Source of the DNA: Mucidula mucida
Taxonomy: Eukaryota; Basidiomycota; Agaricomycetes; Agaricales; Physalacriaceae
Length of the DNA stretch: 64,000 bases
Direction: 5' to 3'
Assembly (NCBI GenBank): GCA_015501055.1
Contig: JADNYV010000004.1
Span: 186,001-250,000 of the forward strand
The position numbers and the translations under genes are program-made. The notes beneath the pieces are model-generated. The model saw nothing but the letters and a program-made list of their open reading frames with translations, had not been told where the DNA came from and did not search any database. Shown here piece after piece: positions 24,502 through 36,311 of this stretch. Position 1 is the first letter of the stretch; each line of letters starts with the position of its first letter.

Positions 24502-24536
24502 GGGATCAATCATCTTAGTGTATTATCCGGGGTCCT
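24502..24536 (-). repeat. right terminal inverted repeat, 35 bp
   Basis: Exact reverse complement of the left terminal repeat at 17854-17888. Confidence 0.95.
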
Positions 24537-24544
24537 GCACTGGC
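24537..24544 (+). repeat. right target-site duplication GCACTGGC
   Basis: Identical to 17846-17853; marks the other side of the transposon insertion. Confidence 0.9.
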
Positions 24545-24966
24545 AGGCAACCGACCAAGGCTCCTGCCGAATGTGGACTTGGCCCGCGGATCGAAATAGA
24601 GAACTCTTCCGGCAGATTTCAGCGTTGACCAAGCTCAGTAAGCCTGGTGTGCAGTCAAGCGCCATTGAGTCGACGACTCAAACTTTGCGACACAATATCC
24701 GTGTCGCATCATCCATCAGGCTCAGGTCTAGCCCAAATTCATGAGTAACGTTAACTCTCAGGCAATAGATCATCGACGGTGTAGGCCGGATATCAGCTCG
24801 GTCGAACGAGCGCGAAGGTTCTATATGACAACGAGACATTGCGGTATATATCAGCCTAACTTGAATTGACGCGCCGTTAAATCGACCTAGATATGCTTCC
24901 ATTGTCCACGAATCATGAGATTAAAGAGAATACAGGTAGCTATCCTTTTTGGGTCCAGCCAACAAA
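24545..24966. other. no gene; former upstream region of the ThuA-like gene
   Basis: No coding region recognised. Before the transposon arrived this sequence lay immediately upstream of the ThuA-like gene, so it probably held part of that promoter. Confidence 0.5.
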
Positions 24967-26056
24967 TCACTTCTTGGCTTTGCGCTTTTTGCCCTCTGCG
25001 CCACTGGTTTCTGCACCGCTGAGCTCATCACCACTGCTAAGGGCACCACCTTTCTTCGACTTGCGGATGTGGTGGTCGGGGATCCATTCCTCCTGGTACC
25101 CACCTGCGCCAGTCGCGGTGACGGTTCCAACGGGGGCGCTGACGTCCGCGCGTTTAGCCTTCTTGGATTGGGGAACGAAGGAGATGTAGGAGATGTAACC
25201 AATTCCACCGAAGATGGCAAGAACCATGAGGTAGGTCGTGATCCTGCGAGGGTGATGAGAACGAACACTGTCAAGGTGGAGGTAATCCTTACATCTTGAA
25301 GTCGAAGATGGAGAGCTCGGGCTCGACAATGGTGATAATGGAGTCGTAGGCCGATACCACGTATTTCTCGCCCTAAGGCGCCGTGAGCGTGGTACTTTCT
25401 CAGCACAACGGATAAATACCTCAGACTCGTGCTCCATCCAAATGTTGAGGCGTAAATCGCCCGGCTATGAGATGTTCATTAGGATCTGTATTGAGTGAAG
25501 GGTGGCAGGGCTACCTTGAACCTGAATTATAGGTGAGCATTTGGTCGAATAGCGGAAGTAAAAAAACTCACTCGCTGTAGAACGTGTACGGCAGCTGAAG
25601 CTTGAGTCCTTCAATTAAAGTAATTCCGTAGGGCGCGGTCGTCAGCTATACAAACATAAGTAACCTTCTCGGACGAAGAGAAAGTGTAAGCATACGTTCT
25701 TGATCAACGCGTTCGATTCTGCATGGTGAATGGATCCAGCCATGCTCAAAAGAGTGACATTCTTGTCCGACTTGTTTTCAATGTTGAGTAAGAGCAAGTT
25801 CTTCTCGCCATTCACGACGTCTGACAGAATGAGACTTTGGGAGACGTGGAATAATAGCAAGACATACGGCCGAATGGGTTGGACTCAGGCCACGAAGCAA
25901 CAACAAGGATTTCAGGCTCAGCAGGGGCATCTTCCGCGGGGGCTAAAGGAGTTGAAATGAACACTCTTCGCGTTGAACCTTGTACACGAAAAGCGCACCA
26001 GACACGACTACATTGACGAGGAAGACGAGCGACGCAAGAAAAGCGGTGAAACGCAT
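24967..26056 (-). CDS. translocon-associated protein subunit alpha (TRAP-alpha/SSR1)
   Basis: ER membrane partner of the Sec61 channel. Start MRFTAFLASLVFLVNVVVS is a cleavable signal peptide. Spliced exons give APAEDAPAEPEILVVASWPE, SNPFG, HVVNGEKNLLLLNIENKSDK, NVTLLSMAGSIHHAESNALI, LTTAPYGITLIEGLKLQLPY, then DLRLNIWMEHESE, GEKYVVSAYDSIITIVEPEL and a single transmembrane helix ITTYLMVLAIFGGIGYISYI. The cytosolic tail is rich in Lys, Ser and Gly and ends KKRKAKK. All introns keep phase and no frame break is seen. The gene shares a 214 bp divergent promoter with MAK16. Length (about 270 residues) fits fungal homologues. Confidence 0.88.
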
Positions 26057-26270
26057 GACGGATAACCGGTAAACCGAGAAAGCTGCAGTGCTCGACGGCG
26101 ACGACAACGGCAAGGGAGATGAAGGTTGTGTTGAGCAGAGCTCGAAATAATTGCCACGTCCCGATACGGTGTCGGCCGGTGTGATCCGGAAACTTACCTA
26201 ACAAGGAAGGTGCTTGCGGCATCGATCATTGCGGTTTTCAAGCCTTGGATTCTGAATCCATCTTACCACC

Positions 26271-27527
26271 ATGCAAAGCGACGACGTGATCTGGTCCGTT
26301 ATCAACACTCAATTCTGCTCATACAAAGTCAAGTACGTCTCTATTTACGCTCCGCATGTATCTCCTCATAAAATCCACAGAACAACGACCCAAAATTTCT
26401 GCCGAAATGAATACAATGTCACAGGTCTCTGCAACAGACAGTCGTGCCCGCTCGCAAACTCTAGATACGCTACAATACGCGAAAAAGAGGGTCTGTACGA
26501 CTTTTGAGTCAACGCATCGTATTGACAGCGTACAGGTGTCCTCTATCTCTATGTGAAGACCATAGAGCGCGCTCATACGCCTGCGCATATGTGGGAGAAG
26601 ATAAAATTATCCAGCAACTATACCAAAGCGTTGGAACAGGCGCGTTTTAGCTCTGTCTATCCAAGCCATCACTAATCGTCCATTAGATCGACGCCGAACT
26701 AATACATTGGCCCAATTTCACGATTCACAAATGCAAACAGCGTCTCACGAAAATTACCCAGTACCTCATCAAGATGCGGCGCTTACAGCTAAGAGAACAG
26801 TACGTTCAGTCGCCTACCCTCGCGCACCTGCTCATCCTTTTCGTTAGACCAAAACTCATCGGGGTCAAGAAAAAACTCGATCGCCGCGAAGCTGTTCGCG
26901 AACGCAAAGCACTCTCCGCTGCTCACCTCGAACGCTCCATCGAAAAGGAGCTCATCGAAAGATTGAAATCCAAAGCTTACGGTGATGCACCTCTAAATGT
27001 CAACGAAAGTGTCTGGCAAGCCGTTCTGGATCGCGAAAAGAAGGGACAAACATCAGAGAAGGCGCTTGAGGACATGATGGACGATGAGACTGACGAAGAG
27101 GATGAAGAAGAACTCGAAGCAGAGATGGAGAACGAATGGGATGACCGGGAGTTTGTCAGTGATATAAGTGGGGACGAAGATGACGATGGCCTGAGTGATT
27201 TCGAAGAAGCTGCCGTGAGTGTTCTTTACCTGCTTTATCCCAATCATATCCTCAACGTTCGGTAGGATGTGGCTTCTGGCGAGGACGATGACGAGGACTC
27301 AGATCCAGAGGATTCTCCAGAAAACGCGCCCAAGTCATCACTCGGCAAGCGGAAGATGCCACCGCCAACAAAACCCGCCCGCAAGCGGCCAGACAAGAAG
27401 ACGAAAAGTATGTCCACCGCGCGTTGTATCCGACGCGAACTCATTCCGTTGTACAGAAGGTGCACGGGTGGAGGTGGAGTACGAGCAAGAGATGGAAAGT
27501 GCACCATTCTCAATGGCGAACTGGTGA
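26271..27527 (+). CDS. MAK16: ribosome biogenesis protein MAK16
   Basis: Nucleolar protein needed for 60S subunit maturation. The start [20 protein letters not shown] is diagnostic, followed by [20 protein letters not shown] with its conserved cysteines, [54 protein letters not shown] and [20 protein letters not shown]. The C-terminal part is strongly acidic ([20 protein letters not shown]) and then basic ([12 protein letters not shown]), as usual for MAK16. The last exon ends [17 protein letters not shown]. About six introns, all in phase. Confidence 0.95.
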
Positions 27528-28399
27528 TGAGTTGCCATACAACTCTATATAGCCCTTGCTTCTATCTCTGTTTGTACGCGTCTCAAGGAATAGATTCGGG
27601 CATCCATGCCAGCGAGAATTGTCTTGAACCTTGCCCTTTTTCAAGGTAGGACTGGCACATGGGCATTGGTGATAGACAGTGACTGCAAGGTTGTGTCAAT
27701 GCGGCAATTGAGCGATGTTGCATAGGATATCAATGCGGTTGAGCGCCGTCCATATATACAGCTGGAACTGTTCTTCCTATCATGGGGAACTATTTGTCTC
27801 GCAGATTCAACATGCCGAACCGCATTCTCGATACGACAGACGTGATGTTTGCTGGATGGAAGAAAGATGTTTTCGGTCAGATGCTGTAACCTTGGCGTAA
27901 AGAGATGCACACGGTGTAGGAAGTAGATCGCTAATGTACAACTCATCCAGGTACTCTGCGAAGGGATTGATAGCACGAACAAGAGAAGATGGACGATCGG
28001 CGGTGACTGCCTCTTTCGGAACCCAAACCTTCAAGCTTCCAATCAGACAGGGCCCATGAGTTTGAGCAATGAACTGGATGCATAAGTAGTGTATCAGTCG
28101 TACATATTGATGCTAGCTGGTGTTACACGTTGATAGGAAGATGAGAGAACGTAGACATGCACCTGAAGCTAAAAGTCATAAAAAGAAGTAAAAAGGATAT
28201 ACAAAACCGAATAACGAAGGAGAGTGGACTATATGGGAGGATGCCTTGATAATTATAGATGTGAATTTGAGCAGAGTACTCATGCCTTTTCTATGCGATC
28301 TCGATTTCCGCCTCGGGTATCTATCGAATACATACCTCAGAGTCGGTAATAGTAGGATCTCGCGACAGCGAAAGAGCAACTGCCGCGAACGAAGCAATG
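27528..28399. other. intergenic, convergent 3' regions
   Basis: Lies between the 3' ends of MAK16 and the LAMMER kinase. Several short open frames on both strands have no recognisable content. I see no gene here. Confidence 0.5.
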
Positions 28400-30371
28400 C
28401 TATATCTCTTCCGGTATGTTCAGAGAAAAGTAGGGATGGTTCAGCGCTTCCCGGACTGTAATACGCTGATTAGGATCGAAAGCAAGGAGCTTCTGTACCA
28501 GGTTCAGAAACTGGATATTAGCCCGGTCGGTCTGCGGTATGACATCCTGTGAAAGCCGAGTAAGTGGAACGTTCGCAACATCGGAATTGAGTACTGACCG
28601 CAAGTGCTCTGGTGGAGCGAACATCCTTTTTACTCTGCCGGGTGGCTTTGGGTTTCGGCCAGTCCAATTTACATCCCTCTTTGAAGAACTCTGGTTTCGT
28701 GCGGGCACCTAATCGGGCGAATCGCTCAGGCATCTTGCCCATGACCGCCTCCATCATGGCTAGGTGCTCCAAGTTATCATGTGTCTGGAAGAGGGCGATC
28801 CCGGTGAAGAACTCGACCAGAATACACCCAAGGGAGTATGCATCGCAAGGATAGGACCAGCCCAGTCCTAAAGAGGAAGGTTAGCATTCTGTCAATACGG
28901 GTTCAAGGAATCACGGACCTAGAATAATTTCTGGTGCCCGGTAATGACGCGTGGAAACGACCGTTGAGTGATACTCAGACTCAAATGTGGCGGAACCGAA
29001 GTCGATAAGACGAATGTCAGTTGATTGTAGAATGCGTTTAAGCTTCGGTGGGGCATTTCGCTAAGAACGGTGTCAAGAACAAAACTAGAGGCTAAACAGA
29101 GAGCATACCTTTCCGGGAACAGAAACACTGGCAGTCTTGTAATCGTTGTGAACAAGCAAGATGTTCTCTGGTTTCAAGTCGGTATGAACGAGCTTGAGGT
29201 CATGTAAAACTGATGATGGGAGCTTAGGTTTGACAAATAGGCAATGAAGGAACTTACAGGCAACGCTCCCAAGTAGTTGGCGCGCAAATGATTGTATCTG
29301 GTGTCGCGGGAAGGGTGCAAAGTCGTTATCCTTCAAAAAGTCGTACACACACATCCCCAGAAGTTCGGTAACCAAGCATATGTGGTTTCTGTGATCGAAC
29401 CAGTGCACTAAGTGAACACATTTACTGAGAAGACGAAGATTAGGATGAGTTTGGACGAGATACGGCATGGGGTACGTACTGGCGATTCAGGGGATCGCGT
29501 TCTTTCAGTCGTTGTAACACGCGCACTTCGATTTTGCTGGCGTCGCGGTACTTCTGGATGGCACGGATGATCTTGATAGCCACTCTTGTATTGGTCTCTG
29601 TGTCTATGGCTTCGACAACCTTGCCGAAGGTTCCTTGCCCCAGTAGTTTTACGGTGCGATCTGTGGCCAACGATCAGGGTACGACCTCGACGATCGGAAA
29701 AAGGCTCACAGCGCCGGTGGATCAGGTCATTTGGGACAATGATATAGTGTCCTTCCTTGTCGTCGCAAGAGACTGTGCTCTTGGAGGTCTGGGAGTGAAA
29801 AAAACACCATTAACACGTCATGTTGAGAAAGGTTTCGATTGGAACAACTTACATCTTCAGACGTGGCAGCGGTCCTACTGTCCCATGCCTTGGACTGAGC
29901 GGAGGGTACAGCATGGTGGGTGCTCAAAAGAGGCTTCTTTCCAGGTAGCGCACGGACCTCCTCATGGTCCCGTTTCCGTTTCTTGGCTGGGGGTGCGAGT
30001 ATGGTAGACGATGAACTCGCCGATAGAGCCTGTGCCTCTGCGGCAGCTCGTGCTCGTGTGCGAATAGGTGCAGAATATAGCGGCGGCTGGTAGGATGCAG
30101 AATAGCCGCCATGAAGGGAGGCGGCGGGCGACATGGTTGGTGGAGGTGTATCCTCGATGATGATAACGTCGCGGAGACGACCGTCATTGTCGACCTCCTG
30201 TACTTCGCTGTAGCTAATGGTGACCTGTTGCGCACGTTTTCGCTTGCGAGTGCCCACTGGGGGCGTAGGCAGGATACTGGGACCCGCAGTGGACGAACTG
30301 ACGCCATTGGGTGGCTGGCGTGAATACTGTGAGAGCATCTGCGGCTGCATCGAGTGCACGGCAGCCTGCAT
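28400..30371 (-). CDS. LAMMER (CLK-type) dual-specificity protein kinase
   Basis: Nuclear kinase of SR splicing factors in other eukaryotes (CLK, Doa, Lkh1, Kns1). A long Ser/Ala/Pro-rich N-terminus carries basic clusters ([21 protein letters not shown]) that look like nuclear localisation signals. The kinase domain shows [17 protein letters not shown] (glycine loop), [16 protein letters not shown] (Lys), [15 protein letters not shown] (catalytic loop), [16 protein letters not shown] (DFG) and [13 protein letters not shown]. The family signature appears as [20 protein letters not shown], with Ala where the classic LAMMER motif has Arg. The C-terminus [20 protein letters not shown] ends normally. 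About six introns. The start may be Met at 30371 or at 30494; I prefer 30371. Confidence 0.88.
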
Positions 30372-31023
30372 CGTCTGTACGGTGGTGAACGACGTGGTGG
30401 TAACAGTCAAAGTGGACGTCAGCACTCCGAGCACCGATACAAGTAATCTCTCGGAATGTACCCTGTTTGTCACCAGGCAAGTCCAACCAAACAACGTTAA
30501 CGTGTGGCTTTACCTCCTACAGCCACTTGCTGCTTCTAGTTCCTATTCTAGCTGTTTTCACGCTGTATACTGTACACTATCTACCGCGACGTGTTTTTCT
30601 GGATTTTCTCGGTTTTTTGGCGACCTCAAACCTTCCGGTACAGCTTTCCTGCAGCTGCCCGGTCTAGGCAGCACGCGCCGTCTGCCGGCTTTTGGCATTC
30701 AACGCACCGTGCGCCAACGTCACTATCGATAGCGTGAATATCCGCCCATCAGTATCTGACTCTCTCCCGGTGGCATCAATTTGGTTGTGCTGCACATTAC
30801 CACGTAACTCGCCGTGCTTTCCTTCATTTGCGGTGCGCTCCGCAGACCCCCGGCTCTCAATATCGATAGCCAGGGCAGAGGGACCGCGCTTCCCCTTGAA
30901 GACACGTTCGAAATCGAGATGAGGCACGGTCGATCCAGGCGATGCGCCACCGACTCACCTCTACTCACAAAATACATTCATGCTATGTTACAACAAAATA
31001 TGGTACAGTTGGCTCGGACAGAT
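30372..31023. other. upstream region of the LAMMER kinase
   Basis: Between the kinase start and the 3' end of the oxidoreductase gene. Overlapping open frames on both strands show nothing recognisable. It likely holds the kinase promoter and 5' leader. Confidence 0.5.
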
Positions 31024-33500
31024 TTATACGGAAAGTTGTTGCTGGGCGACTACCGAATTCTGACTCGAAATATCAATCGATAATGGGTCCTGCAGAAATG
31101 GTTAGGACGGGACGACACACGGACCAATGGGAACATACCAGGCCTCCTCGGAGCTCCTCAGGCGAAGGCATAATCCCCAATCTCAACAATTGGGCACACT
31201 TGCTCATCACAGGGTCATTTTGCATGCTGCGAACAATAAATATCAGGAGGCTCATACAGATCTGGCCGTCCGCACCTTGCCATGGCGGTGACACGATTAT
31301 CCAGAACATAATACGCGACGAACTGATGTGAATTGTGTCAGACTGAAGCTGTGGTTCACCGAAAACATTCACCTTGAGTTTTTCGGCATCGCCGGTAATG
31401 ATGACATCTTCAAAACCGACACCGTAGCCGCAATAGCGCAATTGCTGTCCCTCTGATGTTGCACCCGGCTTAGTGATGTACCAGATTCCGAAAAAAACAA
31501 CTTACGCGCACTCCAAAAGACCGGCACCTTCTTGTACATTTTGGGAATGCCGGCAATGGATTGACCAAGGGCGCGTCCTTGGTTTGAAGCAACCTTGAGA
31601 ACGAGTGAGAGAACGGCTTGATAGATACCTGTTAACCTTACATTCCAGTGCTCGATTCTTGCATAGCCCTGCCCAGTGAAAAGTGGTGGTACCGCAATAT
31701 CCCCTACGTTCTTCGTCAACAACAATTTTGCTTTCGAGATTGAACACGAACCAATTGCGTACAAACCCTTGACCGTGTTGGGCACGTTCAGCACCCTCAT
31801 GTATTCGTCCACCTTCACGCCACCATCCTTCTCGAGCTCGACGTGGTCTTTAAGCAACTCGGTGGCAGGGGCAACACCGACTCCCATTATGACAAAGTCA
31901 GCTGGTATGGTCTCGCCATTCACCACTACACCGGTGGCAAGCTTGTCATTTTCTTCACTTGTCACGATCTTTTCGACCTTGACTTGCATGTGGAACTTGA
32001 TACCTTGAGACTCGTGGTACTTGGGTCAACGCCATGAGCTGAAAATGCCGATTTGAAAGGAGCAAACGAACCTTCATGAGCGCCTGTCCAACTTTTTTGC
32101 CCAGGATGGTTTCGAATGGAACCTCTTCCATTCCAATTACGTCGATTGAAGCAAGTTCGCGTTTACCCATAGCGACCGCGAGTTCCATGCTTATGAATGA
32201 GGTGCCGATAAGCACTGCGCGTTTTCCCTTTTGTGCAGCTGCGAGGGTAAAGGTGAGTATTAATTTACGACGAGACAAGATACTGACCTGCATCTACTGT
32301 CTTGGAGTCTTCGATGCCTCTGAATGTATATACGTTCTCGCAATCTGCGCCGGGGATAGGCAGACGACGAGGAGTGGACCCAGTCGCTAGTACCAACTTG
32401 TCGTATGTCAGAGCATCCTTGCCGTCGATAACAACCTTTCTGTTAACTAAATCCAAAGACGTAACGTTCTATTTCAAAGTTAGCTACAGATCATTCAAGT
32501 AGATGAAACCTTACGACACCGGTGCGAAGGTTAGTGCCAAATTTAATCTTCAATTCAGCGGCACTTTTCCATTCCACCTTTGAGGCGTCAGTGATCAACG
32601 CCTTACTCAGTTTGGTCCTGGAAATAATCAACGGGAAGGAACCCGATGCACACAGCTACTGACTGACCTGTCAATGGGTGCATGCGGTTCTCGGGAGAGC
32701 ATGGTGATTGGGTATTTGTAACCATTCTAATCAACGTCAGGAAAGGCAATAGCTTGCGAGGCGTAGACCTGCTCACTTCTCGCAAACTTTCCATAACATG
32801 AAAGGCCCCGGCGCCGCCGCCGACAATTATTACACCTTTTCCTACAGCGTCAAATCCAGTGGTAGATAACTTCGGAGGACGGGATTTATTTGCTATAATA
32901 GTATGTTCAGGATTGGCGGTGACATAAATCTTCCCAGCTGCTACGTGAGCCTGGAAGGAATGCAGGCCGGCGGGCGCTGGCGCATCCTCTGAAGATAACG
33001 TTCAGAACAGTCCACATACTTCTGCGGTAGCACCGTACCTATATCACCGGTGGAGAGGTTGAAACAGGCTGTTCAAAGTGCGTCAGACTGCGTCCATGAT
33101 GAACATGTTACACACCTCCATGCCACGGACTAGATAAGCATTAGACGTGATTTAAATATTAACGGCGTAACAAACCATGTAACGTGGCCATCGTTGCTGA
33201 GGACACCTTTCGCAAGTGGGGCCCCATAATGGGTACAGAATGCGCTGGTTGCGTGTATTTGGTCGCCCAAACGTGCAAGCAGAACCTTTCCTTGCTCAAA
33301 AGAAACTTCTTTCCTATTTCTGAAGTAAGAAGGGCAATCTGCGTCTCTTCGGAGAAACGAACAGACATTTCGCCATCTTTGAGCTCAGATTCGTCCAAAA
33401 CAGGAATCGACTTCGCGGTGGCCATTCTTCGTATGCTTTGGTAGATAGGAAAGCGAGTAAGGCAAGCTGTGAAGGGCGATAAGGCAAGACGTAAAGACAT
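31024..33500 (-). CDS. Rieske-domain FAD oxidoreductase, AIFM3-like
   Basis: Probable mitochondrial NAD(P)H oxidoreductase. The N-terminus MSLRLALSPFTACLTRFPIY is basic and amphipathic, like a presequence. Spliced exons then give a Rieske domain: FCTHYGAPLAKGVLSNDGH and CPWHG with the Cys/His ligands, split by introns. Next come the FAD-binding GVIIVGGGAGAFHVMESLRE, DKLVLATGSTPRRLPIPG, the NAD-binding KRAVLIGTSFISMELAVAMG and FVIMGVGVAPATELLKD. The C-terminal domain includes IEHWNVASNQGRALGQSIAG, LRYCGYGVGFEDVIITGD and SMQNDPVMSKCAQLLRLG. A final intron (GTATGT..CTGCAG) joins RGGL to DPLSIDISSQNS, giving the stop at 31024; read-through would instead end near 31073. Domain order matches human AIFM3 and its fungal relatives. 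Confidence 0.87.
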
Positions 33501-33787
33501 TTTCAAGAAGCCTACCGAGTTATAAGACACAATGCGGGCGCCAATAAGAGCAGATGGATTGGTCATCGACATCGCGATCAGTCACTCATCGATGTCGTAT
33601 TTACTTGCTGTTGGATGACATCCGTGGGTAACCATCTTCGAATTTTTTGCACAGGCGCGTTATCCGCGATTGTGCGAGAGATGCACAACTCTCCTTTTCG
33701 TCTGCCCCCTAGAAGTCCGGTCCGGCTCACCGAAGTCACCGACGCGTCGCGTGTCATCACGTGAATGTCACTATTTCTTAAACCACC

Positions 33788-36172
33788 ATGTCTGGTTCCC
33801 CTGTCAAGCCTTGGAAAGGCAAAGCGAAAGCTGCGGACACCGACTTTGATGATCTGGATCCTGTGATTACATACCGCCAGCTCTATTCTCAGGCTTTGGG
33901 CGTCCGGGATCCTCTTCGCGTTATTGCTCTTTGCGACAGTGATGCCTTTTACGCAGCGTGCGAAATGGTTCGGCTCGGAGTAACTGACCAACCTCTTGTC
34001 GTATTGCAATGGGAATCGCTTATTGCCGTTAATTATCCCGCTCGTAAATTCGGCATCTCGCGAATGGACAAGATCAAGGACGCGAAAGCACGATGCCCGG
34101 AGCTGATGGTTGTCCATGTCGCCACGTACAAAGAGGGCGAAAAAGAGCCTGGCTACTGGGAAAATGTCGACTCCAGAACGCACAAGGTACTGTCCCGGCC
34201 GGTGCCTGCGGAGACTTCGTGGGAGTGACTGCGATTATTACAGGTCTCCCTTGATTATTACCGTAGAGAAAGTATGAAGATCCTGGGGATGTTCAAGGAA
34301 ATGCTTCCAGACGCCGAAATTGGTACGAGGATAAGGGCTTGTGCCATCTCTTTCTGATCTCTCCAAGAAAAGGCATCTATCGATGAAGCTTTCATTGATT
34401 TCACAAGACCTGTTCGCGCAATTCTTTTACAGAGATATCCATATCTTGCCGAACCTCCAAAGGATGCGCCCAATGGTATAGACACGGCAGTTCCGCCTCC
34501 CCCACAAATTTCGTGGGACGGGCTTGGCTTTCTCATCCCTGTCGATACAAGTCCAAGTAGTGAGTCCCACACAGAAGTGCTCTGCTACCGGATCACCCAT
34601 GCACATGGCACGACGTTGCCCTCGCCATTGCTGCTCAACTGATGCACGACGTCAGAGAGGCAGTCAGGACAAAATTCGGCTATACGCTTTCCGCTGTATG
34701 TGACCAAGTCATGCTCACAATCAATCTTCGCCACAATATGAATGAACTTCTCAGGGCATCGCACGGAACAAGTTTCTGGCCAAGGTATGGAAACCAGCGT
34801 TGAAGGCTGACCTAAAGACTAACGGTGATTTCCAGCTGAGTGCATCGTATCGTAAACCAAACAGCCAAGTTAGTCCATCGTCTTTAATGTTAATTTAAAG
34901 GTATTCAAGTGAGACGGCTATAGAGTATCTTGCGGAATTCTGCCATACCAAACTATTTGAAGCCCATGGCCTTTCAGAAGGTGTGTTTGTCGATCTCATG
35001 ATCCCGCGTGTAACCTTGGTATGCAAATGTAGATCCGTTTCCTGGGCGGCAAACTCGGAGATGCCTTGGCAAAGGAATATGATGTATCCAATGTGGAGGA
35101 CTTGCTGTATGACCTTTTCTCTACGACCTTTTACCATCTCATGACCGTTCTGTAGCTCAGTCAGCTTAGGCATGTGCTATTCTGATCCTCGCACATCTCT
35201 GTCTTAACCACGTTCCCCGTTTTAGAAGAAATGCAACAGAAGTTTGGCGAAGGCGCCATTTGGGTCTACGAGATTCTCCGGTGAGATAATCCTTCATTCA
35301 TTTTCGACAGGTTCTCACAAGTCATCAGCGGGATTGACCGAACGGAAGGTATTCAATTAATGTTTGCCTCCTAGTATCTTCTTTCTAAGCCGGTGCACAG
35401 TCAAGGCAAAGTCGGTAGTAAACAAGAGCATGCTCGCTTCGAAGAATCTCCCCCAGCCTATCACGAAAGCCTCCGAAGGACATCACTGGATCCGAGTCCT
35501 CGCCGCCGAACTCGCGCTCCGTCTGAAAGACGCGAGAGAGGCCAATCCGAACCTTTGGCCCAAGACACTGGTTCTTCACGCCCGGAAAGGTCAGGAGTTA
35601 CAAGTCATTAATGTACCGCATCTTATTGACTCTTGCATTTCGCAGGCTACGAGGCATCTAGATCTAAACAGGCGGCCTTTCCCTTCAATCGAGACTTCAA
35701 TGTAGACGTGATTGCCGCGGCGGGGGACAAGCTTTGGAAAGACTTAGTCGGCAGCGCTACAACAATGAAAGTGACCAGCGTACAGTTGGCGTTCACCGGG
35801 ATAGAGACGGCGGAGTCGGGGCAGCAGAGCATTGCTGGATTTCTCGGAACGAAGCGCCCGAGGGAGGAAGACAACACTGACCAAGAAGAAAATGACGTGA
35901 CGAAGAAGCTTTTCTTCGTCTGCTTTCGGTGTAAGAAAGAGGTCAGGCTCCCCACTTCGTCGGTATCTGGCGACGAGACAGCAGATGAGGCAGCTTTGGG
36001 GGAGATGAAGATGGAGCACAGCGACTGGCACTTTGCCCGGGATTTGAGCAAGGAGGCTGACGATCCGGTTACTCTTCGCGAACCGCTCAAAGAGCCAGTC
36101 AAGAAAAAGAAGCGTGCCAAGGAGCCACCCAAAAGTAAAGAGGGCATCGAAAAGTTTTTTACAAAGCGATAG
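33788..36172 (+). CDS. RAD30: DNA polymerase eta (Y family translesion polymerase)
   Basis: Bypasses UV dimers in the nucleus. Recognised by VIALCDSDAFYAACEMVRLG (catalytic Asp region), LIAVNYPARKFGISRMDKI, SIDEAFIDFTRPV with the paired acidic residues, ARNKFLAKLTASYRKPNSQ and IRFLGGKLGDALAKEY, followed by FGEGAIWVYEILRGIDRTE. The little-finger region carries KSMLASKNLPQPITKASEGH. The C-terminus has a ubiquitin-binding zinc-finger-like CFRCKKEVRL ... HSDWH and ends GIEKFFTKR, a PCNA-binding-like peptide. A frame break lies near 34588, just before DHPCTWHDVALAIAAQLM; one extra C in the CC run repairs it. About nine introns. It is divergent from the AIFM3-like gene, 287 bp apart. Confidence 0.9.
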
Positions 36173-36311
36173 CTTACATCTGTATGTAATAGTCTGCTCT
36201 TATTTCGCGGGCAATACGATTAAAATATCCATTCCGAATGAAACAAGTACGAAGCAAGCACCTTGATCCCATATCAAACCGGTTCATTAAACAACGAGCA
36301 CCATTGACAGG

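Larger units (their letters stand above)
17854..24536 (+). mobile_element. complete Ulp1-bearing DDE DNA transposon, 6683 bp
   Basis: Bounded by perfect 35 bp terminal inverted repeats (17854-17888 and 24502-24536, outer end AGGACCCCGGATAATACAC) and flanked by an identical 8 bp duplication. Inside are subterminal copies of ATCCGGACAT, a strong hairpin at 18167-18216 and one long intron-bearing gene on the plus strand that starts with a Ulp1-type cysteine protease and continues into a DDE-like RNase H domain. Perfect ends and duplication argue for a recent insertion. The transposase lacks the YDIACQ-like and GERIER-like blocks I associate with typical fungal KDZ transposases and instead has a P-element-like D..H..K..RNN block, so I leave the superfamily open. 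Confidence 0.92.

Noticed and set aside
17854..24536. Calling the transposon a standard KDZ (Kyakuja-Dileera-Zisupton) element
   Set aside because: The 8 bp duplication, basidiomycete host and Ulp1 domain fit, but I could not find the transposase blocks I associate with fungal KDZ proteins, and the D..H..K..RNN block points elsewhere.
25930..26056. Frame break in the TRAP-alpha N-terminus
   Set aside because: An intron starting GTGCGC directly after VVVS and ending CTTTAG restores APAEDAPAE in phase.
28500..28610. Frame break in the LAMMER kinase before DVIPQTD
   Set aside because: A normal intron (GTCAGT..TTCACAG) joins RSTRALA to DVIPQTD in phase.
33290..33400. Damaged Rieske domain in the AIFM3-like gene
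   Set aside because: Short introns recover DGEI, FCTHYGAPLAKG and CPWHG with all ligands; the open frame seen at first was intron read-through.
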